DNA from: CAVXHQ01 sp963789535 | GTDB taxonomy: Bacteria > Pseudomonadota > Alphaproteobacteria > Rhodobacterales > Rhodobacteraceae | Direction: 5' to 3' | Length of the DNA stretch: 64,000 nucleotides | Assembly (NCBI GenBank): GCA_963789535.1 | Contig: CAWBKU010000004.1 | Span: 558,001-622,000 of the forward strand | In this document: positions 50,828-59,542 of the stretch, piece after piece | Numbering within the stretch: position 1 is the first letter of the stretch | Layout of the letters: each line of letters starts with the position of its first letter | Notes under the pieces: generated by a model | What the model was told of the DNA's origin: nothing | What the model saw: only the letters and a program-made list of their open reading frames with translations | Databases searched by the model: none | Position numbers and translations under genes: made by a program

Positions 50828-52048
50828 TCATGCCGCCGTCAGCGCCTTCATCAGCGCCTTGAGGTCGGTACCAGGATCGGCGAGCGCTGCGGGATCGGGG
50901 GATTTGCCCATCTCGATCAGCCGCTTGCCGATCATGTAGCCGCGCGCATCGTTCATTGCGTCGACCGCGATCAGCCGCCCGTCCCGGTAATACCAATGCG
51001 ACCGGGCCGCCCCGCCGTCCCGGATGACGACGCTGTCATAACCGGTGTTCAGTCCCGCGATCTGCAACTTGCAATCGTATTGGTCCGACCAGAACCACGG
51101 CCGGGGTTCATAGGTGCCCGCGCCCCCCAGCATCGCGTCCGCCGCCGCCTCGGCCATGTCGATGGCGCCGCCGACGCTCTCGAGGCGGATGCGCCGCCCC
51201 TCGAACGGGAACGAGGCACAATCGCCCGCCGCCCAGATGTGCGGGTCCGAGGTGCGGCAGTGCGCGTCCGTTGCGATGCCGTTCTCGAGGGTCAGCCCCG
51301 CATCCCCGGCAATCTCGGCGTTGGGCACGATGCCGACGCCGACCACGACGAGATCGACGTCGAGGGTGGTGCCGTCCGAGAGCAGAGCGCCGGTCACATG
51401 GCCGGTCCCGGTCAACCGCTCGAGGCCGATGCCTTCGCGGATGTCGACGCCGTGGCCGGCGTGCAGCGCGCGGAAGTAGTCCGAGGTTTCGGGGGCCGCG
51501 ACCCGCTGCAATATCCGCGGCGCCAACTCGATCAGCGTCACGTCCATGCCGCGCTTTGCGGCGACCGCCGCCGCCTCGAGGCCGATGTAGCCGCCGCCGA
51601 CGATCAGCACCCGCGCGCCCGCCACCATGCGCGGCGCCATCGCGTCGGCGTCGGCGAGGTCGCGCATCGTGAGCACGCCGTCGAGATCGCCGCCGATCGG
51701 GCCGGGCAGGCGGCGCGGGCGGGCGCCGGTGGTGAGGGCGAGACGGTCGTAGGCGAGGGTCGTGCCGTCGCTCAGCGAGAGGGAGCGGGCGGTGGGATCG
51801 AGCCGCGTGGCGGTCACGCCGAGGCGCAGGGCGATGTCGTGCTCGTCATAGAAGGCACGCGGGCGCAGGTAGAGGCGATCCTCGTCCATCTCGCCCAGAA
51901 GATAGGCCTTGGACAGGGGCGGGCGCTGATAGGGCGGGACGGTCTCGGCACCGATGATCGTGAGAGGCCCGGCGTGCCCGTTGGCGCGCAGCCGCGCCGC
52001 ACAGGCAGCCCCGGCCTGACCGGCGCCGAGGATGACGATTGCGTTCAT
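50828..52048 (-). CDS. FAD-dependent NAD(P)H:ferredoxin-type reductase
   Basis: 406 residues of the rhodocoxin/putidaredoxin reductase family. FAD-binding IVILGAGQAGAACAARLR is at the N-terminus, the NAD(P)H site VLIVGGGYIGLEAAAVA at about 147-163 and the second FAD motif IWAAGDCASF at about 275. The segment YQRPPLSKAYLLGEMDEDRL is typical. It normally feeds electrons to a [2Fe-2S] ferredoxin for a cytochrome P450 or oxygenase, but neither is nearby. First gene of the operon with rsmD. Confidence 0.9.
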   Translation of the reverse strand: MNAIVILGAGQAGAACAARLRANGHAGPLTIIGAETVPPYQRPPLSKAYLLGEMDEDRLYLRPRAFYDEHDIALRLGVTATRLDPTARSLSLSDGTTLAYDRLALTTGARPRRLPGPIGGDLDGVLTMRDLADADAMAPRMVAGARVLIVGGGYIGLEAAAVAAKRGMDVTLIELAPRILQRVAAPETSDYFRALHAGHGVDIREGIGLERLTGTGHVTGALLSDGTTLDVDLVVVGVGIVPNAEIAGDAGLTLENGIATDAHCRTSDPHIWAAGDCASFPFEGRRIRLESVGGAIDMAEAAADAMLGGAGTYEPRPWFWSDQYDCKLQIAGLNTGYDSVVIRDGGAARSHWYYRDGRLIAVDAMNDARGYMIGKRLIEMGKSPDPAALADPGTDLKALMKALTAA

Positions 52049-52061
52049 GATCCGGTTTTCC

Positions 52062-52090
52062 TTGGCCCCATTCCCGACGCGAACTATATC
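52062..52090 (+). promoter_or_regulatory. candidate promoter of the peroxiredoxin gene
   Basis: TTGGCC, 17-nt spacer, TATATC. Transcription would start about 55 nt before the ATG, in the short gap to the divergent FAD reductase gene. Confidence 0.45.
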
Positions 52091-52151
52091 CCGAGGCGAC
52101 GGCGTTGACCACTCGTGAGGGGGTCGCCGAACACTCGAAAAAGGATACGAC

Positions 52152-52640
52152 ATGACCATTGCCCCCGGCGCCACCCTGCCCGATGCCACCCTCTTGCGGA
52201 TCGGCGCCGACGGCCCCGAAACCGTCGCCCTGTCGAGCCTGACAAAGGGCCGCAAGGTCGTGATCTTTGGCCTGCCCGGCGCCTATACCGGCACCTGCAC
52301 CACGGCGCATGTCCCGAGCTTCATCCGGACCAGCGAGAAATTCCGCGCCAAGGGCGTCGACGAGATCATCTGCGTCGCGGTGAACGATCCCTTCGTCATG
52401 AAGGCATGGTCCGACAGCACCAGAGCCGCGGACGGCGGCGTGACGATGCTGGGCGATCCGGGGTCCGAGTTCACCAAGGCCGTGGGTATGGATTTCACGG
52501 CTCCGCCCGTCGGGTTCTACGACCGGTCGAAGCGCTATTCGATGTATGTCGAGGACGGCGCCGTGAAGGTCGTGAACGAAGAGGACAGCCCGGGGACATG
52601 CGAGATTTCGGCGGGCGAGACGCTGCTCGACCAGATCTGA
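52152..52640 (+). CDS. peroxiredoxin, Prx5 type
   Basis: 162-residue thiol peroxidase. The active site is LPGAYTGTCTTAHVPSF with peroxidatic Cys49; further cysteines occur in EIICVAVNDPF and near the C-terminus (GTCEIS), the latter able to act as resolving Cys. It reduces hydrogen and organic peroxides, usually with glutaredoxin or glutathione. AAAAAGGA before the ATG is the ribosome binding site. Confidence 0.92.
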   Translation: MTIAPGATLPDATLLRIGADGPETVALSSLTKGRKVVIFGLPGAYTGTCTTAHVPSFIRTSEKFRAKGVDEIICVAVNDPFVMKAWSDSTRAADGGVTMLGDPGSEFTKAVGMDFTAPPVGFYDRSKRYSMYVEDGAVKVVNEEDSPGTCEISAGETLLDQI

Positions 52641-52685
52641 GCGGGCGACCGGCCCGGACCGCTGCGCCCCCGCGCGGTCCGGGCG

Positions 52686-52754
52686 CGAAATCTTTGAAAG
52701 ATTTCGGAGCGGCGTTTATGAAAAATTCCGAGTCGAACCTTTTGAAAAAACTCG
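52686..52754. repeat. short hairpin repeats, one perfect and two degenerate units
   Basis: The first unit (52686-52706) is a perfect 9-bp palindrome CGAAATCTT-TGA-AAGATTTCG. Two further imperfect units start at 52710 and 52734, so the period is 24 nt. The array is followed by TCTTCGG, as at 44.78 kb, and lies between the convergent peroxiredoxin and mscS genes. Confidence 0.7.
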
Positions 52755-52769
52755 TCTTCGGTGCGGGCG

Positions 52770-53618
52770 TCAGCCTGCCTCGCGCAGCAGGGTCCGGGTG
52801 GGGAACGGGATCTCGATGCCGGCGGCGTCGAGCGCCTCTTTCACCCGGCGCTTCATGTCGGCCTGATAGGCGAAATACTCGGGCCGGTTGACCCAGACCC
52901 GGACGAGAAAGTCGACCGAGAAATCGCCGAGGTTGTTGACCTGGATGAACGGCGCAGGCTCGGGCAGCGAGCGCGGATCGGCGAGGATCGTCGACAGGAT
53001 CGTCTCTTCGGCGACCTTCAGGTTGCTGCCGTAGCTGACCCCGAAGGTCCACTCGGCGCGGCGCGTCGGATAGACCGAGTAGTTGGTGATCGTGTTGCCC
53101 CAGACCTGAGAGTTGGGCACGATCACCTGAACGTTGTCGATCGTCGCAAGCTCGGTGAAGTTCAGCGTGATCGAGACCACGGTGCCCATTTCGTCGTTGA
53201 TCTGCACGAAATCGCCGACCTTCACGGGACGGAAGAACACCAGCATCACCCCCGCCGCCACGTTCGACAGCGTGCCCTGCAACGCCAGACCGATGGCGAG
53301 GCCCGCCGCACCGAAGAGCGCAACCAGTGAGGTCGTCTGGACCCCGAAAGTGTTCAGGACGATGATGACCGTCAGGGCGACCAGCACATACCAGACGATA
53401 TTGGCGAGGAACCCGAAGAGGGTCTTGTCCAGCGTCGGATGCTTTTCGGCCAGCCGCTCGATCCGGCGCCGGATGAACCGCGCGATCACGAGGCCCGCGA
53501 CGAAGATGGCGATGGCGCCGGCGATACTGCCCGCGAGGCCCAGCAGATATTCGAGCGACAGCAGGTCGGCGAGCGTGCGCCCGTCCCAGAGTTCGGTATT
53601 CAGATATTCGTCCATCAC
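52770..53618 (-). CDS. small-conductance mechanosensitive channel
   Basis: 282-residue MscS-family channel that opens on osmotic downshock. Three membrane helices (about 24-46, 66-90 and the pore helix GLAIGLALQGTLSNVAAGVM) are followed by the beta domain (FFRPVKVGDFVQINDEMGTV) and a C-terminal alpha/beta domain (EIPFPTRTLL). It is the last gene of a five-gene operon and overlaps phhB by 4 nt. Confidence 0.93.
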   Translation of the reverse strand: MMDEYLNTELWDGRTLADLLSLEYLLGLAGSIAGAIAIFVAGLVIARFIRRRIERLAEKHPTLDKTLFGFLANIVWYVLVALTVIIVLNTFGVQTTSLVALFGAAGLAIGLALQGTLSNVAAGVMLVFFRPVKVGDFVQINDEMGTVVSITLNFTELATIDNVQVIVPNSQVWGNTITNYSVYPTRRAEWTFGVSYGSNLKVAEETILSTILADPRSLPEPAPFIQVNNLGDFSVDFLVRVWVNRPEYFAYQADMKRRVKEALDAAGIEIPFPTRTLLREAG

Positions 53619-53902
53619 CTTTTCGCGATCCTGTCCATCGCCTTGGCCAGCTTTGCGTCGAGCGACGACAGCCCGCCGGTGTCATGGGTGGTGAGCGTCA
53701 CCTCGACGGTCTTGTAGACGTTCGACCACTCGGGGTGGTGGTTCAGTTTCTCGGCGGTGATCGCGGCCTGCGTCATGAAGCCGAAGGCCTCGATGAAATT
53801 GCCGAAGGTGAAGGTCTTGTGCAGCGCCTCGCGTCCGTCGACCGGGTTCCAGCCGTTGGCGATCAGGGCGTCGCGGTCGCCCGCGTCGATGGCATCGGTC
53901 AT
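53615..53902 (-). CDS. phhB: 4a-hydroxytetrahydrobiopterin dehydratase
   Basis: 95-residue pterin-4a-carbinolamine dehydratase. The motif EKLNHHPEWSNVYKTVEVTL carries the active-site histidines and HDTGGLSSLDAKLAKAMD completes the fold. It recycles the pterin cofactor of phenylalanine hydroxylase, but no such gene is in the window; many bacteria use it in pterin repair or molybdopterin side reactions. ATGA overlaps with both neighbours. Confidence 0.94.
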   Translation of the reverse strand: MTDAIDAGDRDALIANGWNPVDGREALHKTFTFGNFIEAFGFMTQAAITAEKLNHHPEWSNVYKTVEVTLTTHDTGGLSSLDAKLAKAMDRIAKR

Positions 53903-55125
53903 TCCTGTTCCTCCTGATTGGTCCGTTTGAAGGGGCCATAGCGCGTCATGACCTCGATGTCCTCCCCCACGGCGCGGGATTCTGCGGCGAGGTAGTCGCC
54001 GACCGCGCGGCGGAAGCCGTCGTCGGCGAGCCAGTGCAGCGAATGGGTGGCGGCGGGCAGGTAGCCGCGCGCCAGCTTGTGCTCGCCCTGTGCGCCCGCC
54101 TCGACACGCGCGAGGCCGTGGACGATGGCAAAGTCGATGGCGCGGTAATAGCACAGTTCGAAATGCAGGCAGGGGTGGTGCTCGGTCGCGCCCCAGTAGC
54201 GGCCATAGAGGACGTTGCGGCCGATGAAGTTGAGGGCCCCGGCGATGGGTGTGCCGTCCTCGTTCAGGGCGAGGATCAGGAGGATGTCGTCGCGCAGGGT
54301 CTCGTGGGCGATGTCGAAGAACCGGCGGGTGAGATAGGGCGTGCCCCATTTGCGGGCGCCGGTGTCCTGATAGAAGTGCCAGAAGGCGTCCCAGTGCTCG
54401 GGGCGGATCGCGTCGCCGGTCAGGGACACGATTGTGCCGCCGAAGTCCTGCGCCTCGGCCCGTTCGCGTCGGATGTTCTTGCGCTTGCGCGCCGACAGCG
54501 TGGCGAGGAAGGCGTCGAAATCGGCGTAACCCGCGTTGTGCCAGTGGAATTGCTGCGTCAGGCGCGGCAGCAGGCCCATGGCGCGGCCCGCAATAGCCTC
54601 GTCCTCGGTGCAGAAGGTGATGTGCAACGACGACAGGCGGTTCTGCGACGCCACCTCGATGGCGCCCTGCACGAGGGCGGACATGCCCGGCCCCTCGTGC
54701 CCCGGCCGCGTCAGCAGGCGGCGTCCGGTCGCGGGGGTGAACGGCACGGCCATCTGCAACTTCGGATAATAGCGCCCGCCTGCCCGCTCCCAGGCCTGCG
54801 CCCAGTTGTGGTCGAAGATGTATTCGCCCTGACTGTGCCCCTTGGCATAGAGCGGCGCCACCGCGATGACCTCGCCCCCCGCCCGCGCCGAGAGATAGCG
54901 CGGTTGCCAGCCCGAGCCGGGGCCGACCGAGCCCGAGGCCTCGAGGGCGTGCAGGAAGCGGTAGGTGGTGAACGGGTCGTGCGGGCGGCCGCCGTCCGCC
55001 GCTTCGGGACAGGCGCAGGCGTCCCAGTCGGGCTGGCCGATCTCGGACAGGGCGGCGTGGGCGGTGATCTCGACCGTTTCCGCCTCGTCGCGGCGGGAAG
55101 AGGCATCGCTCTCGGGGGCTGTCAT
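53899..55125 (-). CDS. DUF482 (FemAB/GNAT-like) protein
   Basis: 408 residues of COG3146, a GNAT-fold family related to peptidoglycan aminoacyltransferases. Typical segments are DPFTTYRFLHALEASGSVGP, APLYAKGHSQGEYIFDHNWA, FDAFLATLSARKRKNIRRER and GRYWGATEHHPCLHFELCYY. Substrate unknown. The ATG at 55125 was chosen; one at 55137 would add four residues. It overlaps phhB by 4 nt and lies 31 nt after ugpQ. Confidence 0.88.
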   Translation of the reverse strand: MTAPESDASSRRDEAETVEITAHAALSEIGQPDWDACACPEAADGGRPHDPFTTYRFLHALEASGSVGPGSGWQPRYLSARAGGEVIAVAPLYAKGHSQGEYIFDHNWAQAWERAGGRYYPKLQMAVPFTPATGRRLLTRPGHEGPGMSALVQGAIEVASQNRLSSLHITFCTEDEAIAGRAMGLLPRLTQQFHWHNAGYADFDAFLATLSARKRKNIRRERAEAQDFGGTIVSLTGDAIRPEHWDAFWHFYQDTGARKWGTPYLTRRFFDIAHETLRDDILLILALNEDGTPIAGALNFIGRNVLYGRYWGATEHHPCLHFELCYYRAIDFAIVHGLARVEAGAQGEHKLARGYLPAATHSLHWLADDGFRRAVGDYLAAESRAVGEDIEVMTRYGPFKRTNQEEQE

Positions 55126-55156
55126 GCGGCAGGACATGGGCCGCAGGGCGCGGCAA

Positions 55157-55909
55157 TCAAGCCAGATATCCCTCGAAAGTGATGCCATCCGCGACCTTGC
55201 GCGCCGCCGCCTCGATCGCGGCGGAGCGGACCGTCCAGCACAGCACCGCGGCCCCCCGCGCCTTCAGGTCGGCAACGCGGGGACGGGCGAGGTCGGCGAC
55301 CTCGTGGCTGATGAAGCTGGCGCCGGTCCGGTCGTAGTCGGGGATATCGCGCAGCCGGTTGCAGGTGGCGGCGGACAGCGGTGCCCAGACGTCAGGGTCA
55401 TAAGCCGAGGTGACGAGGCCGCGCGCCAGGTGCGGCGCCAGACGCGCCATTTCGGCGATGGAATGGGGATTGAACGACATCAGCGCGACGGGGCCGTGGT
55501 AGCGGGCAAGGGCGGCGGCGGTCGCGGCCTCGAGGGCGCCGACGTCCTCGCCCATCGCGCCGTCCTGATCCTTGATCTCGATCAGCAGCGGCACCCGGCC
55601 CTGCACGAGGTCGAGCACCTGCGCGAGTGTCGGGATGCCCTCGAGACCGCCGGTCAGCGCGATCCGACCGAGGTCGGCGGCGCTTTGCTGCGCCACCGGC
55701 CCCTGCTGCGCGGTCAGGCGCCCGAGATCATGGTCGTGAAACACCATCGCCACGCCGTCGCGCGACGGTTGCAGGTCCAGCTCGATGCCATAGTCCGATG
55801 CGACGGCGGCGCGGAATGCCTCGAGGCTGTTTTCGGGGGCGCCGCGTGCGCGGTCGTGCAGGCCGCGATGGGCGATAGGCCGGCGGGTGAAGGCGGGGTC
55901 GAGGGTCAT
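55157..55909 (-). CDS. ugpQ: glycerophosphodiester phosphodiesterase
   Basis: 250-residue TIM-barrel enzyme that splits glycerophosphodiesters to glycerol-3-phosphate and an alcohol. Catalytic motifs are AHRGLHDRA and PENSLEAF near the N-terminus, ELDLQPSRDGVAMVFHDHDL and LLIEIKDQ. No signal peptide, so it is cytoplasmic as in UgpQ. It overlaps ridA by 4 nt. Confidence 0.92.
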   Translation of the reverse strand: MTLDPAFTRRPIAHRGLHDRARGAPENSLEAFRAAVASDYGIELDLQPSRDGVAMVFHDHDLGRLTAQQGPVAQQSAADLGRIALTGGLEGIPTLAQVLDLVQGRVPLLIEIKDQDGAMGEDVGALEAATAAALARYHGPVALMSFNPHSIAEMARLAPHLARGLVTSAYDPDVWAPLSAATCNRLRDIPDYDRTGASFISHEVADLARPRVADLKARGAAVLCWTVRSAAIEAAARKVADGITFEGYLA

Positions 55910-56379
55910 CGGATCTGGAAGATGCCTTCGATCTCGACCGCGACGCCCAGCGGCAGACCCGCGACGCCGACCGCCGAACGGGCGTGACGCCCGGCATCGC
56001 CCAGAACCTCGACGAGGAGATCAGAGCAGCCGTTGATGACCTTTGGATGATCGCGGAAACCGGGGGCGGCGTTGACGAAACCGGTGAGTTTCACGACGCG
56101 GACCAGCCGGTCGAGGTCGCCGCCACAGGCGATCCTGACCTGCCCCAGCAGAGAGATGGCGCAGAGCCGGGCCGCGGCGGCGCCGTCCTCGATGGACATG
56201 CCGTCGCCCAGTCGCCCGGTGACGGGTCCGTCGGCGTTCTGGCTGATCTGGCCCGAGACATAGAGGATGTCGCCGACGACGACATGCGGCACATAGTTTC
56301 CGGCCGCCTTCGGCGCGGCGCCGGTGTCCGGCAGGGTGATGCCGCGTTCGGCGAGTTTCGTTTCGATCGTTCCCGGCAT
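55906..56379 (-). CDS. RidA family protein (type 2, long form)
   Basis: 157 residues. The YjgF/RidA core includes GDILYVSGQISQ, RLCAISLLGQVRIACGGDLD and HARSAVGVAGLPLGVAVEIE with the conserved Arg of the enamine/imine deaminase site. Members of this longer subgroup are not always deaminases. It is the first gene of the ridA-ugpQ-DUF482-phhB-mscS operon and lies 62 nt downstream of the HlyD gene. Confidence 0.9.
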   Translation of the reverse strand: MPGTIETKLAERGITLPDTGAAPKAAGNYVPHVVVGDILYVSGQISQNADGPVTGRLGDGMSIEDGAAAARLCAISLLGQVRIACGGDLDRLVRVVKLTGFVNAAPGFRDHPKVINGCSDLLVEVLGDAGRHARSAVGVAGLPLGVAVEIEGIFQIR

Positions 56380-56441
56380 GTCGGCCCCTGTCGGTTGTTT
56401 CGGCGGCACGGTAGCCCGCGGCACCGGGGGCCGCAATCGCC

Positions 56442-57812
56442 CTACCCCTCGCGGAACGCCTTGGCGAAGTAATCGGCCAGAGGCTTGATGAGATAGTCCA
56501 TCGGCGAGCGTTCCTGCGTCGAGATGAAGGCCTCGACCGGCATGCCGGGGATCAGGACCATTTCCTCCGGCAGCCGCGCCATTTCGCCTTCGTTCAGCGA
56601 GATCTGCGCCCGGTAATACGAAATCTGCGAATTCTGGTCCTGAAACGCATCCGCCGAAATCTGCACCACCTTGCCGAAGAGTTCCGGTGTCCGCCGCTGG
56701 TCGAAGGCCGAGAACCGCAGGGCGACGTCCTGACCGACGAAGATCTGGTCGATGTCCTGCGGCACGACCTGCGTGGTGATGACCAGCGGGCGGTCCTGCG
56801 GCACGATGAACAGGACCGGATCGGCGGGCCGGATCACCGAGCGCGGCGCAAAGACGGTAAGGCCATAGACCACGCCGCCGACCGGCGCGCGGATGTCCAG
56901 ACGGTCGAGCCGGGAGAGCAGCGCGCGGCGCTGTTCGCTCAGTTCGATCTCGTTGAATTGCAGGTCGCGCAGGCGGGTGATCGCCTCTTCGCGGCGCGAC
57001 GACAGGATCCGCAGGACCTCGATATCGATCTCGGTCATCCGGCCCTCTGCCTGCGCGACGGTGGCGGTGAACTCGCCCTCGCGTCCCGCCAGGCTCGCCG
57101 CTTCGCGCTGCAACGCCATGACGCGGCTGGCCTGCGCCAGCCCCCGGTCGAGCAGCGTCTGCTGGTCGGTCAACTCGTCCTGCAACAGGTCGAGCTGCGT
57201 CTCGAGGGCCTCCTGCTGAGCGGCGATGCCGACGATCTGGTTCTGGATCTGCTCGCGCCGCTTGCCCAGTTGCTCGCGCTCGCTCGCCGCACTTTCCAGT
57301 CGCGCCTCGAACAGGCGGCTCTGGCCCTCCATCAACTCGCCCGCGACGGGGTTGTCGGTCTCGAGCAGGAGGGGCGCGAAAGTCAGGGCCTCGGCATCGT
57401 CGCGCTCGGCCTCGAACCGCGCACGGCGGGCGAGCACCTCGAGGAGCTGACCCTCGACCACGGCGAGTTCGGAGCGGAGGTTCTCGGCATCGAGCCGGAT
57501 CAGCACGTCGCCGAGGGCGACGGTCTGGCCTTCCTGCACGAGGATTTCGGCGACGACACCGCCGTCGGGATGCTGCACGACCTGACGGTTCTGGTCGACC
57601 TCGATCCGGCCCACCGAAATGACCGCGCCGGTGATCCGCGAGGCGACGGCCCAGGTGCCGAACCCGCCGACCAGCAGCAAGAGCGCGAAACACCCCAGCA
57701 GCAGCGGCCGCACGAGCGACCAGCGCGACCCCTGCGGTGCAACCGCCGCATTGGCCGCTTTCGGCACCACGAGGTTCCTGCCGCCCGCGGGCACGATCCT
57801 GCCGCCGCTCAT
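56442..57812 (-). CDS. type I secretion periplasmic adaptor (HlyD family)
   Basis: 456-residue membrane fusion protein. One membrane helix (about 34-56) is followed by a lipoyl-like half motif (QHPDGGVVAEILVQEGQTVA), a long alpha-helical hairpin (about 110-290) and a beta-barrel domain (DIRAPVGGVVYGLTVFAPRS; VLIPGMPVEAFI). The final MDYLIKPLADYFAKAFRE is typical of PrtE/LapC-like adaptors. It overlaps the ABC transporter gene by 4 nt. No outer membrane TolC-type gene is present. Confidence 0.93.
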   Translation of the reverse strand: MSGGRIVPAGGRNLVVPKAANAAVAPQGSRWSLVRPLLLGCFALLLLVGGFGTWAVASRITGAVISVGRIEVDQNRQVVQHPDGGVVAEILVQEGQTVALGDVLIRLDAENLRSELAVVEGQLLEVLARRARFEAERDDAEALTFAPLLLETDNPVAGELMEGQSRLFEARLESAASEREQLGKRREQIQNQIVGIAAQQEALETQLDLLQDELTDQQTLLDRGLAQASRVMALQREAASLAGREGEFTATVAQAEGRMTEIDIEVLRILSSRREEAITRLRDLQFNEIELSEQRRALLSRLDRLDIRAPVGGVVYGLTVFAPRSVIRPADPVLFIVPQDRPLVITTQVVPQDIDQIFVGQDVALRFSAFDQRRTPELFGKVVQISADAFQDQNSQISYYRAQISLNEGEMARLPEEMVLIPGMPVEAFISTQERSPMDYLIKPLADYFAKAFREG

Positions 57813-59542
57813 GTCACCCCTCCGCCGCCGCGCGTCGCGGCGATCTCCTCGTGGTTCCTGACCATGTCCTTGAGCACCTGATCCTTGGGACCATAGGCCC
57901 GCCGGGTGCCGTTCTCGATCACCAGCAGCATGTCGCATTCCTGAATGGCCGCGGGCCGGTGCGCCATGATGAGGACGATGCGCCCGGCCTCCTTGAACGC
58001 CTTGATCGCACCGTTCAGGGCCGCCGAGCCGTCGTTGTCGAGGTTCGAGTTCGGCTCGTCGAGCACCAGCATCACCGGGTCGCCATACATCGCGCGGGCA
58101 AGGCCGATCCGCTGGATCTGGCCGCCCGACAGGCGCCCGCCGTTGGCCGTGACCCGCGTGTCATAGCCGTCCGGCAGCTTGAGGATCATGTCGTGCGCGC
58201 CCGCCCGCTTGGCGGCCAGAACGACGGCGGCATCGTCGGGCTCGGCCGACAGCCGCGCGATGTTGTCCTTGATCGTGCCGTCGAAGAGCGCGACGCGCTG
58301 CGGCAGATAGCCGATGTATTTGCCCAGAACGTCCGGCTCGTACTGATCGAGGGCCGCCCCGTCGAGCCGCACCTTGCCCGCGATCGGCACGAGAAAGCCG
58401 GTCAGCGCCTTGGCCAGCGTCGACTTGCCCGATCCCGACGAGCCGATGACGCCGACCGCCTGCCCCGGCTCGACGCTGAAACTGATCATCCGCAGGGTGG
58501 CTGCCTGTTCGCCCGGCATCGTGACCGTCACCTGCTCGAGGTCGAGCCGCCCCTTGGGGGCCGGAAGGGCGGTGCGGCCCTGCCCCGGCGCAATCTCGCC
58601 CAGCAGGGTGCACAGCGACGTCCACCCCTCGCGCGCGCGCTGGAACAGCGCCGCCTGCCCGACGATCATCTCGATCGGCGCCAGCGCCCGCCCGAGCAGG
58701 ATCGAGCCCGCGATCATCGCGCCGGGCGACATCTGGCCCAGCAGCACGAGGTAGGCGCCGAGGCCCAGCATCGCCGATTGCAGGAACAGGCGCACCGCCT
58801 TGATGACGGCGGTGAACCCGCCGCCGGTCTCGGACGCGGCCAGACCCGCCTCGAGCGAGGCGGCGCGGGCATTCTGCCAGCGCAGGAACGCCGCGCCCCG
58901 CATCCCCAGCGAGAGGATGAGTTCGGCCTCCTGCCGGATCTGGTTGCCCTGGATCTCGGCCTGCACGGTGGTGCGGTTCATCTCTTCGAGGGGGCGGCGC
59001 GAGGCGGTCTGGTTGGCGATGGCAAGCACGATCAGGACCGCCGCCCCGCCGAGGGCGAGATAGCCGAGCAGGGGGTGGAAGATGAAGATGCCGAAGAAGA
59101 ACAGCGGCGCGAACGGCAGGTCGAACAGCGCCATCGTCGCGGGCGAGGCGATGAACTTCTGCACCACCTCGAGGTCGCGGACCGCCGACATCGCCTGCCG
59201 CTGCACCCGGCCGAGGGTCATGCCGCGGATCGAGGCGGAGAACACCCGCTCGTCCAGCGCCGCCTGAAACCGTGCCGCGAGACGCCCCATGATCCGGCCC
59301 CGCACGAGGTCGAGCAGGCCCATCATCGCGTAGAGATAGGCCACGAGCACCGACAGCGCGATCAGCGTCTCGAGGCTGCGCGAACCGAGGACGCGGTCGT
59401 AGACGTTCATCATGTAGAGCGGGCCGGTCAACATCAGGGCGTTCACGAAGAAGCTGAAGACGCCGACAGCCCAATAGGTCATCCGACCCCGCCGCCGCAC
59501 CGCCACGAGTTCCGCGCTGCCCAGTGTCGCCGCGTCCGCCAT
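57809..59542 (-). CDS. type I secretion permease/ATPase
   Basis: 577-residue ABC exporter of the PrtD type: an N-terminal membrane domain with about six helices (YWAVGVFSFFVNALMLTGPL to about 300), then a nucleotide-binding domain with Walker A GSSGSGKSTLAKAL (about 364-377), signature LSGGQIQRIGLARA (about 470) and Walker B VMLVLDEPNSNLDNDG (about 487-502). It lacks the C39 peptidase-like domain, as PrtD-like exporters of RTX-type proteins do. The substrate gene and the outer membrane channel are not adjacent. Confidence 0.94.
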   Translation of the reverse strand: MADAATLGSAELVAVRRRGRMTYWAVGVFSFFVNALMLTGPLYMMNVYDRVLGSRSLETLIALSVLVAYLYAMMGLLDLVRGRIMGRLAARFQAALDERVFSASIRGMTLGRVQRQAMSAVRDLEVVQKFIASPATMALFDLPFAPLFFFGIFIFHPLLGYLALGGAAVLIVLAIANQTASRRPLEEMNRTTVQAEIQGNQIRQEAELILSLGMRGAAFLRWQNARAASLEAGLAASETGGGFTAVIKAVRLFLQSAMLGLGAYLVLLGQMSPGAMIAGSILLGRALAPIEMIVGQAALFQRAREGWTSLCTLLGEIAPGQGRTALPAPKGRLDLEQVTVTMPGEQAATLRMISFSVEPGQAVGVIGSSGSGKSTLAKALTGFLVPIAGKVRLDGAALDQYEPDVLGKYIGYLPQRVALFDGTIKDNIARLSAEPDDAAVVLAAKRAGAHDMILKLPDGYDTRVTANGGRLSGGQIQRIGLARAMYGDPVMLVLDEPNSNLDNDGSAALNGAIKAFKEAGRIVLIMAHRPAAIQECDMLLVIENGTRRAYGPKDQVLKDMVRNHEEIAATRGGGGVT

